Shown here: in pieces, positions 44,199 through 54,915 of the stretch
Numbering within the stretch: position 1 is the stretch's first letter
Layout: each line of letters opens with the position of its first letter
NCBI RefSeq assembly: GCF_904849725.1
Contig: NC_058518.1
Location: 413,609,081-413,673,080 of the forward strand
Length of the DNA stretch: 64,000 bases
Reading direction: 5' to 3'
Source: Hordeum vulgare subsp. vulgare
Lineage: Eukaryota > Streptophyta > Magnoliopsida > Poales > Poaceae
Position numbers and translations under genes: made by a program
The notes under the pieces: generated by a model
The model's input: only the letters and a program-made list of their open reading frames with translations
Database searches by the model: none
Told to the model about the DNA's origin: nothing

Positions 44199-45972
44199 TG
44201 ATCTGCAATCTCTGGCGTTAACTAGACGAATGCTTATGACAACAAACCTTCTCCTCCAACGGCACCAGAATAATGCTGAAAGCACTCCCCGGCAATGAAA
44301 CTGGAAGAATGTTGTTGATAGCCCACCAGCGCGTGGGTTCGCAGCAGTTTTCAAGGGTAGAGTATTCGACCCAGTTTGTAGATAAGCCGCAGGAGGTGAG
44401 AGTATACTCTCAAGTATTAGCAGCTGAATTTGTCAGATTCAACCACACCTAAAAGATTAGTATCTGCAAGCACAGTAGTAACAGCAAAGTAGTATGATAA
44501 CAATGGTGTCAGAAATGATCTGTTGACGGCAGACTATTCCTAACAATTGTACCAATGGCGCCTTCGTTGCCGCGTCGACGGAAGTTGTCAATTCCCGTCA
44601 ACGGTAGGTGAATCAACAGTGTAGCAGGTAGCAGCAGTGTAACGAGCAATAGAAATGGCAAGGAACAGCAGTAGTGACAGCAGTAGCAAGTAGCAACAGT
44701 AGCAAGCGACAGTAGTAGCAACAGTAACAGCAAAGCAAGACAAGTAACAACAGTAGCAACAGTAGTAGCAGCAGAGCAAGACAAGTAACAGCAGTAGCAA
44801 CAGTAGTAGCAGCAGCAGCACAGCAAGACAAGTAATAGCAGTAGCAACAATAGGACAAACTCGTAGGCAATGGGTCGGTGATTTGTTTGGATGATATTCA
44901 TCATGCAACAACTATAACACGGAGAGATATGTGGCTAGCTCCCGTTCGTCAATGTGATGTAGGCATGCATTCCGTGTGTCGTCATGCGGGCTTAGGGAAA
45001 AGAACTTGCATGACATCTATTGACCATCCCTCCCGTGGCAGCAGGGTCCAAAAGGAAACTACGGGATATTAAGGTTCTCCTTTTAATAAAGAACCGGACC
45101 AACGCATTAGCACTTGGTGAACACATGAACTCCTCAAACTAGGGTCATCACCGGGAGTGGGTCCGGTTATTGTCACTCCCGGGTTGCCGGATCATAACAC
45201 ATAGTAGGTAACTACAACTTGCAAGATCGGGTCTACAACACACATACATTGGTGAAAACATAATAATTTCAGATCTGAAATCATGGCACTCGGGCCCTAG
45301 TGACAAGCATTAAGCATGGCAAAGTAGTAGCACCATCAAATCTCATAACATAGTGGATACTAGGGATCAATCCCCATGAAAACTAACGCGGTTACATGAT
45401 AGATCTCATCCTACTCATCACCGCCCAGCGAGCCTACGAATAGATTACTCACGAACGACGAAGAGCTTCATGGAATTGGAGAGGGAAGAAGGTTGATGAT
45501 CACGATGCCGACAATTTTCCCTCTCCGGAGCCCAAGACGGACTCCAGATCTGCCCTCCAGATGAAGAACAGGAGGTGGTGGCGCCTCAGTATGGAAAACG
45601 CGACGAAAACTTCTCTTTTTATTTTTTCTGGGACGAAAGGCAACTAATAGAGCTGGAGTTGGGGGCGGCAGGTGCGTGTGGGCCCCACAAGCCTGCCCAC
45701 CGCCACCAGGGGTGGTGGCGAAGCAGGGAATGTGGCCCACTGGCCCACCCCCTGAGGTGGAACTTGGCGCAGATATTTTTGATATTTTCCAAAACTGCTC
45801 CCCGTAAATTTTCAGGACGTTTGGAGAACTTTGATTTCTGCACAAAAATAACACCAAGGCAATTCTGCTGAAAACAGCGTCAGTCCAGGTTAGTTCCATT
45901 CAAATCATGCAAATTAGAGTCCAAAACAAGGGCAAAAGAGTTTGGAAAAGTAGATATGATGGAGATATATCA
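44199..45972 (-). repeat. Solo Gypsy LTR inserted in the Angela 5' LTR
   Basis: Target duplication GACGG (44194-44198 and 45973-45977) is exact. On the minus strand it starts TGATATATCTCC and ends GATTGCAGATCA. The same family supplies the LTR at 53982. Near its end, on the minus strand, two primer-site-like units (44283-44305 and 44251-44270) lie within the insertion. A simple repeat region of CAG/GTA triplets fills 44635-44870. There is no gene. Confidence 0.85.
44735..44870 (+). repeat. Tandem repeat of about 42-46 bp in the solo LTR
   Basis: GCAAGACAAGTAACA followed by CAG/TAG triplets occurs three times, starting near 44735, 44777 and 44823, inside a wider AGC/AGT triplet-rich region. 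Leu/Cys-rich frames read from it are artefacts of the repeat. Confidence 0.75.
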
Positions 45973-47313
45973 GACGGATGCGCCAGGGGCAAGGGTTTGA
46001 GGTGTGTTGCAACCCTCTCACAACCATCTATTTATAAGGGGAAGGGGAGAGGGAACCGGCCACCCTAGATACCTCTAGAGGGGGCGGCGGCAGCCAAGGG
46101 GGGAGGCTTGCCTCCCAAGTTGGCGGGAGGAGTGCCCCACGCCCTAGGGTTCCCAACCCTAGGCATCTTGGGCCCTTGGGAAGGGCACACCAGCCCACTA
46201 GGAGGCTGGTTCCCACCCACTTTCAGCCCACGTGGTCCTCCGGGGCAGGTGGACCCCCGGTACCCTTTCAGTGGTCTCTGTACAATACCGATAAACCCCG
46301 AAACCTTTCTGGTGACTGAAACTAGACTTCCCATATGTAAATCTTGACCTCTGGAATATTGTAGAACTCCTCATGACGTCCGGGATCTCATCCAGGACTC
46401 CGAACAACTTTCGATGACCACATACAATTCCCATTACAACTCTAGCATCACCGAACCTTAAGTGTGTAGACCCAACGGGTTCGGGAACCATGCAGACATG
46501 ATCGAGAAACCTCTCTGGCCAATAACCAATAGCGGGATCTGGATACCCATATTGGCTCCCACATGTTCCACGATGATCTCATCGGATGAACCATGATGTC
46601 GGCGTTCAGTTAATCTCGTATACAATTCCCTTTGTCCATCGGTATGTTACATGTCCGAGATTCGATCGTCAGTATCCCCATACCTTGTTCAATCTCGTTA
46701 CCGGCAAGTCTCTTTACTCGTTCCATAACACATGATCCTGTGACTAACTCCTTAGTCACATTGAGCTCATTATGATGATGTATTACCGAGTGGGCCCAGA
46801 GAAACCTCTCCGTCATACAGAGTGACAAATCCTAGTCTCAATTCATACCAACCCAACTGACACTTTCGGAGATACCCGTAGTGCACCTTTATAGTCACCC
46901 AGTTACGTTGTGACATTTGATACAACCAAAGCATTCCTGTGGTATCTCGGAGTTGCACAATCTCATGGTCTAAGGAAATGATACTTGACATTAGAAAAGT
47001 TCTGGTAGACGAACTACACGATCTTGTGCTATGCTTAGGATTGGGTCTTGTCCATCACATCATTCTCCTAATGATGTGATCCCGTTATCAACGACATCCA
47101 ATGTCCATGGTGAGGAAACCATGACCATCTATTGATCAACGAGCTCGTCAACTAGAGGCTCACTAGGGACATGGTGTGGTCTATGTATTCACACATGTAT
47201 TACGGTTTCCGGTTAATACAATTATAGCATTAACAATAGACAATTATCATGAACAAGGAAATATAATAATAGCCATTTTATTATTGCATCTAGGGCATAT
47301 TTCCAAGAGTGGC

Positions 47314-48585
47314 GCACAAGAACCTTTCGTGCACACACCAGTCAGGGAATAGCGCATACGCCGGCAAGTCTGCATCGAGTAAATGTACCACACATGCATT
47401 TTGAAGTTTTCTTTTCTAGCGGTATCGCATGTCTTGAACCCATTATCACGAGCTTCTTGCAATTCATCCTTAAGCGGTTGCATGTACACATTCATATTTT
47501 CTCGAGATAGTTCGGCCGTGGAATTATCAACGTCGGGTATATGTTCTTTCTTTGTATAATCTGTCCGGGGGGGGTTGAGTCGAATGACAAATACAAGCCA
47601 ACAACTGTATTGGGTTGCCGTCATACCAAACGGATTGAACCAATCCATGTCGATGCAGACCCGAGGATGCCTTCGATCTGCCGCTTTATGCAGATGTAAT
47701 GCATCGAAGTTCTTACACGCAAAAGCATGTGATGTGTGTACCAACATGTGATTCCCATCTGCATCTAGTTTGGTTCTTTTGCCAAATTTGTGTCATGTCA
47801 TGTATCTGGCCATCTCTTCGGCCATGAAAATACGTTGAAGTCTTTGTATGATTGGCATATACCGAAGAACATTAATGGGGATTTTGGTCTGCCTCTTCTC
47901 ACCCATACCGTTGTCTACCACAACATACCAGGAAGACTTCCAAATGGGAAAATAGTTTAAGTCCGCATATTCAAGCCTAAATAAGGCACATCCTTTCTCA
48001 GAGGCATCCATCTTCTCATAGGATATCTTAAGTACACAGTGTATTTTTCCCAACTGGTACAGGTTTGCAGGCATGACATGGCCTTTTGGTAGAAAGCGTC
48101 CAAATAGTGTCATCATCGCATCGTAAAATTCTCTGCCCAAGTTGAATTGAGCCTTTAGAGCCATTACTTGTGTGATGGCATCCATCGGACGAAGCTGAGT
48201 GTGCTCATGGAGAGGACATTTTGAAGACTCCAACATTTCATAGAAGGCCTTTGCAGATTCCTCCATCTCATCGGCCGAATACCAAGCATCATCAAAGTCT
48301 TGCACCATGTCTTTGATCCCGGTCCCATGCTCGTTGGTGCAATGACGAACCACCTCAACACACGTAAGTTGGGAAGACTCACAACCTCTCTTCTACACGT
48401 GTTTATCTATTTCATCCTCTGTCATCTACGAAAAGTTGTCACACTTATGACACGGACACCAGGTTTTATAGTGGCCATTTGCAAATGTGGCTTTCACAAA
48501 CCCCTTTGTTTTTATTAACCATTCATTGGTCATCTCTTTCTGACTTGTGACCCGTGTACATCCATGCATGACCACTCATCTTTCT
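47314..48585 (-). pseudogene. TNP2 transposase, N-terminal part (Transpos_assoc and TNP2 start)
   Basis: On the minus strand the protein begins near 48573 with a GHAWMYTGHK block, then WLIKTKGFVKATF and the Cys motif WCPCHKC (near 48440), as in the Transpos_assoc domain. A frame change near 48520 and two stops near 48420 and 48400 follow. From 48353 a 186-codon frame runs through KCPLHEHTQLRPMDAITQVM and LGKIHCVLKISYEKMDA. The next frame (47747-47247) has CIDMDWFNPFG and MHVWYIYSM, typical of the TNP2 core, and shifts frame just after it. Angela cuts the gene at 47309-47313. It resumes at 31373. Confidence 0.85.
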
Positions 48586-48721
48586 TGGCTACTAAACACA
48601 CACACAATATATATATATATAATTTAGCATATATATTCATTAGTTAATCAAGTTTGTCAATTTTATTACGTCCATGCAACCTACACGTTAATAGGTAAAG
48701 ATAGGTCCTAATCCCACCCAG

Positions 48722-48925
48722 GTATGTGTAGATTGGGTTCGTTTTCCAATGCTGTGCTTCGGATCGGACGCAGAATTTTGGAAGCACCTCCCCATTGTTC
48801 TCCTGATGCACGTCTCAGCATTAAACAGAGATGATGAGTACCCAAAGAACAACAAGGAGGCACTAACAAAATTCTGCATCAGATCCGGAGCACAACATGG
48901 GAAAAGAAACCCAATCTATACATAC
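48722..48925 (-). other. Long imperfect inverted repeat (hairpin) in the CACTA 5' region
   Basis: 48722-48780 and 48867-48925 are 59-base arms with 8 differences. Pairing continues inward more weakly to about 48815 and 48832. It lies upstream of the first TNP2 exon on the transcribed strand. Short frames on both strands through it have no recognisable domain. Confidence 0.85.
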
Positions 48926-48953
48926 ACGGGCTGTCCACGGATAACGTTGGACA

Positions 48954-49021
48954 ATTCGAAAGAATCATGGTTATATAAATATGCAAACGCATGCATATTT
49001 ATAACTGTAACCCTTTCGAAC
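48954..49021. other. Second inverted repeat, TATAAATATGC / GCATATTTATA
   Basis: A perfect 11-base pair of arms (48973-48983 and 48992-49002) is extended by GGTTA/TAACC and CTTTCGAA-type outer blocks with small bulges. Confidence 0.7.
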
Positions 49022-49304
49022 GGGAGACGCATATTGGTCACGTATACTGATGATTGAATCTACCTATAGTTAGCAAGTATCATCGCCACGAATATCGGAA
49101 GAGAGCAAACGAAGGGGGAGGAGGAGATGTCATTTGTGCTCACCTAAAAATGCAGAAAAAGCTCGTTCAATGCACGGGGAGGTCGTAGAACACCAGACCC
49201 TCACAGTGACGAAATAACTGTACATTTACATCCACCAGATCAACACGAATATTCAGTCTCGATAAAAAACCCTCTATATATAAATACTTTTCGACTTCTA
49301 TTTT

Positions 49305-49710
49305 ATTCTTCTTCTCCTCTACTTCTTTTTCTTCTTCCATTTATTCTCTTCTTCTTATTCTTCTTAATATTATTCTTATTATTATTATTATTCTCCTCTT
49401 TTTCTTATTCTTTCTCCTCTTCTTCTCCTCTTGTATTTTTCTTTTTCTTCTTGTTCTTGTTTTGTTCTCTTCTTCTTCTTCTTCTTCTTCTTCTTCCTTC
49501 TTTTCGTTTTTCTTCTTCTTCTTCTTCTCATGTTCTCTTCTTATTCTTCTTCTTCTTATTCTTCTTTACTTTCCTTTTTCCTCTTCTTCCGCTTTTCTCT
49601 TCCTTTTCTTCTTCTTCTTCTTCTTCTTCCTTCTTTTCCTTTTTCCTCTTCTTCTACTTATTCTTCTTTTCTTCTTCTTTTTTCATCTTTCTTCTTCTTC
49701 TTCTAATTAT
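49305..49710 (+). repeat. TTC/CT-rich microsatellite tract
   Basis: About 400 bases, mostly TTC, CTT and TTAT words. Read on the minus strand it is GAA-rich, mirroring the tract at 26297-26437. Phe/Ser/Leu-rich frames here are artefacts. Confidence 0.95.
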
Positions 49711-49784
49711 GACTAACCTAGCACTAACCTAATTAGTTATTTTCTAACATAGCCCCGCACTAACCTAATTAATAGTAGCAATTA

Positions 49785-50045
49785 AATGAAAAAAGAGAAA
49801 AAACTGAACAGAGTAGGGGCGGCAGGGCGGCGGGGGCGGCACGTCCCCGGGTCCGTGGGGCGATGGGGTTGGGAAGGAGGAGGCGGCGGCGACAGCGACA
49901 GTGGGCAAAGGAGGAGGAGGAGGCGGCGACGGTTTGGGGGAGGGTGGGAGAGGAGGAGGAGGCGCCGGGGCGGACGGTCGGGCAGAAACAGGTCGGAGAA
50001 GGAGGTGGGGGAAGGTGGGAGCGGCTCGGGCGTAATGGGGTGATA
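49785..50045 (-). other. GC-rich 5' segment of the CACTA element
   Basis: A GGC/GGA-rich stretch between the TTC tract and the right subterminal repeats may be the promoter or 5' leader of the TNP2/TNPA transcript, as expected at this end of En/Spm-type elements. No TATA box could be assigned with confidence. Confidence 0.4.
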
Positions 50046-50393
50046 ATGCCTTGCTTTGCCGTTTGCCTTTAGTCAGGGTAGACGGCAAAGAGAGAGGAGG
50101 CACACGGCAAAGAGAGAGGGGACCGTCATGTTTTTTTTATGAAGCCATTAGGTTAAAACGTTGTCGTGTGCCTTATTTTTAGATGTCGCGAGCATGTTCT
50201 TTCTCGTTTGTGTTTAGGTTGTTTGTCGTCCGCTAGCAGACGACAAAGAATGGACTAATGGCAAAACATATATTTTCCATGAGTCCTTTCTTTGTCATGT
50301 GCTTTTGGGAAGGTGACGGCAAAGTCCCTTCTTTGTTGTTCGCTAGCATAGTCAAATAATGGACTGATGGAAAATTCTCTATTTTGAGTAGTG
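50046..50393. repeat. CACTA right terminus and subterminal repeats
   Basis: GACGGCAAAG, GACGACAAAG and TTGTCGTCCG words precede the end TTTTGAGTAGTG. The target duplication ACA follows at 50394-50396. Confidence 0.85.
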
Positions 50394-50396
50394 ACA

Positions 50397-51254
50397 TACA
50401 TGTTATCAAAATATGGAACGAATACCCATTTCACAAGATAGTTTATAACAAGACTTCTCCCATGGCCTCAAGAACAACAGTACCCACTCAGAAATCACGT
50501 TCATGTTCAAGAACAGGGGGGTATTGAATATGCTTAAGGGTCTAAACATGTAATCTTCCACCAAGTAAACCAACTAGCATGAACTACAAGATGTAATCAA
50601 CACTACTTGCAACCCCCAGGTACCATCTGAGGTTTAGGGACAAAGATCCAATACAAGATATGAACTAGGGTTTGAGATGAGATGGTTCTAGCAAAGATGT
50701 TGATGGAGATCAGTGCTCCCATGATAGAGGAAGCCTTGGTGTTGATGATGAGGCTCCGATTTCCCCCTCCCGAAGGGAAGTATCCCATGCGGAATCGCTC
50801 CGCCGGAGAACAAAAGAGATCCTCCCAAGGTTCTGCCTAGAGACGGTGGCGCCTCGTCCCGAAAGTAATCTCTTGATTTTTTTTCTATCATAAATACCAC
50901 CATATAGGAGAAGGGCGGCCATAGAGGCGTGCCAGGGGTCCCACAAGCTCACTTGGCGCATCCTAGTGGGGAGACACCTCGGCTTGTTGACCACTTGCAG
51001 TTCCCCTTCATGTGATTATTCCTCCACTATTTTTTTATTCAAAAACAATTCTCCATAAATTTTCACTTCATTTTAGCTTCGAAGAATATCCATATGTGTT
51101 GTAGCTTTTTCAGGTCCACAATTCCAGCTGTCGGTAATTTCCCTCTTAAGACAAATCTTGCAATTTAAGAGTGAAAAGGCATAATAATTGCATCATAATG
51201 ATAAAAAACATTATAAATAATAGTACGAAATCATGATGCAAAATGGACATATCA
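50397..51254 (-). repeat. Truncated LTR (TGATATGTCC type) interrupted by the CACTA element
   Basis: On the minus strand the LTR starts TGATATGTCCATTTTGCATC at 51254 and runs to the CACTA insertion point, with about 55 more bases at 25346-25400. It is the same family, in opposite orientation, as the solo LTR at 21599-23111. The remaining LTR end is missing. Confidence 0.75.
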
Positions 51255-53981
51255 ATCCTTGCGTAACTAATCCATGTAGAAAGATGAACTTCAAGGCCAA
51301 ATGGATTGCTCCCAAGTCATCCTTAACTACGCCATCCTTGATCATCCACAACGAGTTCAACTACAAGATCTCGTCAGCAACAAACCTTAATGTAATTCCT
51401 CACATCTTAGAGAAGCTTTACCAAAAGCAATGAGCCAAAGAACCTATAGGAGGTGTAAATACATTGAAATTCTTAAACGTGAATGGCAACTCCATTTCCA
51501 GCTTAAAGATGAGTTTGACCTATGATCAAGTGTTCTCACTTGACTCCTAAGTCCATATACTCAAATATAGGTCACCTTGTCACCAACCAATCTTAGGTGA
51601 AGTTTTTCCTTTAGTGTTTTTATAATGTATTTCGTTTGTTCATATTGTCTTTGCACTTTTGTAATCTTCTTTGGCAAATTCTCTATAATGACCCCAAAAA
51701 ATTCTTCTATTTTATCCTTTTATTCTTTCTTTCGATTCATTACAAACCTTATCAAAATACCCTGCAAATAATTTAGTGGCCTAAATGCAAGTAAGCTGAA
51801 ACTTGAAAAAAAATGGTGTTCAATCGGTCTCTTCGATCAAAAAGTTTTGGTGACAACATGTCATAATTCTAAATACTTACTAGTTCTTCGGCTTGACTGA
51901 TAAGAATTGGGTGAGTGGCACTAGACAATCAAAAGTTCCAAGTCCATTTCTAGCTTCGGAATTTCCAGTTGAAATTTTTTGGAGGCACGAAAATGAATAG
52001 AAAAAATGTTATTTTTTCAAGAACATTTTATCTACTCTTTTGGATCCACTCAATGATCCTTCATGTAAAGCATTCTCACCTAAAATTCCACTTAATGTGC
52101 TTAACTAGGACCCTTTCCAAAAAATATATCACTTCTTTTCGTTTTTCTTTCTGGTTTATTTATTTCATTCTTGTTCTTGTTTTCTTTTCTGTGAGTTCTT
52201 CGGTGTAAATTGATATTCTCATTTTTTTGTTTCTCTTCTCTGGTTTGCCTTCTCCATAAAACTAAAAACTCCAAAATATTTTAGTGTGCTTCTCTATACT
52301 TCTATTTCTTTCTTGATTCGTCATGAGGAGGAGACTTCGTAAGAATTAGTGAGTGACTCTTATATGTATAATTGTGGATCTAATGAAAGGCCAATTATTT
52401 CCTTGTCTTCTCCTTTCTTTAGGGTGTTTGCATATTTCATCTTAGTCCACGACACTCTTGAACTATTATTATTTTCACATGATTTGGTTGTGCAAGTGAG
52501 ATGCAATAATGACGACAATTTGTTGACACGACTCTGGTGAAGAACGTTGCTATGAACTCTTCTTGTTTTTGTTTATGTACATACGTTTAATTGGGTATTC
52601 CTCATTTGGCATATTATGAGTAAACATGTTTGTGATGACAATTAGAGATTATAGTTTTTCATGCCATGCTCAAGTAGCTAGGTGTGGATAATATGTTATC
52701 TTAGGAGTTAAAATGAATTAAAATAATTATGATGTAATATGTTAGGATAGTATCCTCCTCTAGAGAATTCAAGTGGCTTGACTTGGCGCATGTTCGAAGC
52801 ATGTAATTAATCAAAAAAACAATTAGCCTCTAAGATATTTATGTTCAGAGTGTTTATTTGCTATTAATGCTCGTGTTCAGTGTTAGTTGTACTCGGTGCA
52901 TGATTATGGCTCTTGTTGCTCTTTGGTTGGTCGCTTCACAATCTATTTACTAGCATTTGCCTATACTAAGCGGAAATACTGCTTGTGCATGCAAACCCCT
53001 AAAACAAAGTTATGTCAAAGGAGTCCACTATATCTACCTATACACGGTATTACCCTATTGTTCCAAGTAAATTTGCATGTGACATCTCTAATACTTCAAA
53101 TAAACATATGTTTTGTGTGCGTGTACCTCTCATGGAGCGATAGGGCCCATCAATATCTTCCATGATAAGTGTGTTTAACTCGCGATGATAGTTCATTCAC
53201 TCGTTAACTTTGAGGGCGGCAGGTAACAAGGACGCCTAGTCCTGTTCAATACACAAAAATAACAACAAAAACTCTCCCTAGAAAGTTGATTGTTTTGAGA
53301 GCATCCGAGGATTTGGCTAGCCATGGAATGTGTTTCTATAGTGGAGCGGGAGTAAAAAAATTCATTTCTGTTTGGGAACCGCCATTAACATGTTTAGCAG
53401 CGTTGACAAAAAAGGCATACCACTGAAAGATATATTTATCTTTATTTTAAGCTTTCAGCTCTAGAACCTGTGCAGATATCTGCTTCCCTGTGCAAAACAA
53501 CATTCTTTTACCTTTATGTTATTTACTTTTATCATTCAAGCACCAATTTGGAGAAAGCTATTGTCATTCTTATTTTAACATGCACTAAGTCTAGTTAATG
53601 TAGGGTGTGAGCATGAATGGATGTCTTCTACCTTTAATTACAATGTTTAGTCGCTGCTTGGGCCCTAGAGATGCTCTACATTTATGTTTTGTGTTCTCAC
53701 AAAGGGCTAGCGAGGTATCATACTAGCATATTATATCATGGTTATTTTGATAAAGTGTTGGCATTTGAGATATATTATTATTCATCATTAGTTGATTATG
53801 CCATGACCATGAGTAAATATAATTTTCGAGTGTTACCATTCATATGGTTAGTTCATGATCTTTGTTGAAAACTTGGTTACTAGTTAAGCTTATATACAGC
53901 AACACAAGCAAAAGTGTTTGTAAAAGTTTTTCTTTAACACTTTTAGTTTATAAACTGAATTGCCTATAAGCTTGGGGGAGT
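51255..53981 (+). other. Gypsy 3' internal region, no genes
   Basis: The segment 52880-53560 parallels 20280-20880 of the other Gypsy element (for example TTGGTTGGTCGCTTCACAATC and the following line). The region ends in a polypurine tract, AGCTTGGGGGAGT (53969-53981). The earlier part, 51255-52870, is AT-rich and holds only short frames. Confidence 0.65.
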
Positions 53982-54915
53982 TGATACGCCTCCAACATAT
54001 CGAATTTTCGAAACACGTTCACTCTTGGTTTGGACTCTAATTTGTATGATTTAAATGAAAATAACTCGGACTGGCACCGTTTTAAGCAGAAATACCTTGG
54101 TGTTGTTTTCGTGCAAAAATAGAAGTAATCTGAATTCAACGAATAGAGAATTATTAGAGAATAGATTACAAATACTAGTGAAAAGTTCTATCAGAGGGAA
54201 GCCATCGAATAGCCACAAGCTCAGGCGGCGCTCTCCCGGCCTAGGGCACGTCAAGTTAGCTTGTGGGGCCCTCGGTGCTTTGTTTGCCATACCTCTGATA
54301 CCATAAGTACCATCTTCTCGAGAGAAAAATCAAAGAGAAAGAATCATCATGTTTTGCGATACAAAGCTGCTGCCACCACTATTGTTCATACGGAGTCCTG
54401 ATCTAGTGTCCGATCAGGACTCCGAAGAGGGCAAATTATACATTGATCACCAACCCTTCTCCATCAACAAACTCATGATGCTCACCACTCAGAGTGAGTA
54501 ATTTTGTTGTTTGCATACTTAGATATAGATGGATATGGATGAGATTGATCATGTCGTCGAGTCAGTTTGTAAGGGCTTGATCTCTAGTATCCACTATGTT
54601 CTCACATTGATGTTGCTATGGCTTTGCTAAGCTTAATGATTGTTACTAGGGCTCGAGTGCCATGATTTCAGATCTGGACCTATTGTGTTTTCATGAATAT
54701 AAGTGAGCTTTAGATCCTATCTTGCAAGTTGCATGCACCTATACGTCTTATGATCCGCGGACCCGAAGGTGAAAATAATTGGGATTCACTTAGGTCATAA
54801 CCGTAATATGGGGAGTTCAAGTATTCACTATGTGTTAATGCTTTGATCCGGTTCTCTGTTAATAGAAGGCATTAATTACCCTTATATTTCCATTAGGACC
54901 CTGCTACTAGAGGCA
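53982..54915 (+). repeat. 3' LTR of a Gypsy element, truncated
   Basis: It begins TGATACGCCTCCAACATATC right after the polypurine tract and follows the same sequence course as the solo LTR at 44199-45972 (read on the minus strand there). The match fails near 54915, where a minus-strand LTR takes over. Confidence 0.7.

Larger units (their letters stand above)
31379..47308 (-). mobile_element. Angela/WIS/BARE1-type Copia retrotransposon, with two nested insertions
   Basis: The LTRs carry the TTGGAAATATGCCCTAGAGG start and CTACGTTCCCCAACA end typical of this Triticeae group. The target duplication is GTGGG (31374-31378) and GTGGC (47309-47313). On the minus strand: 5' LTR, tRNA-iMet primer site, gag, protease, integrase, RT, RNase H, polypurine tract, 3' LTR. 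A Gypsy element lies in gag and a solo LTR in the 5' LTR. Without these, the element is about 8.7 kb, the usual length. The LTRs differ at roughly one site in ten over the part I compared, so the insertion is older than the small Copia element. Stops and frameshifts are many. Confidence 0.95.
43812..47308 (-). repeat. 5' LTR of the Angela-type element, split by a solo LTR
   Basis: 3497 bases, or about 1718 after removing the 1774-bp insertion and one 5-bp duplication, close to the 1724 bp of the 3' LTR. Confidence 0.93.
25401..50393 (-). mobile_element. CACTA (En/Spm-type) DNA transposon carrying nested insertions
   Basis: The ends are CACTACACAAATCGG (left) and, on the minus strand, CACTACTCAAAATAG (right). 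The 3-bp target duplication ACA (25398-25400 and 50394-50396) is exact. Subterminal regions carry repeated TTTGTCGTC/GACGACAAAG words in both orientations. On the minus strand lie a Transpos_assoc-like N-terminal region, a TNP2 transposase and a TNPA-like gene. Removing the Angela insertion (31379-47308 plus one target copy) leaves about 9.1 kb, a normal size for an autonomous CACTA. Stops and frameshifts make it inactive. Confidence 0.93.

Noticed and set aside
44509..44911. Cys/Tyr/Leu-rich frames
   Set aside because: They are read from the CAG/GTA triplet repeat of the solo LTR on the opposite strand.
49431..49732. Phe/Ser/Leu-rich frames suggesting membrane proteins
   Set aside because: They are translations of the TTC/CTT microsatellite in three frames.
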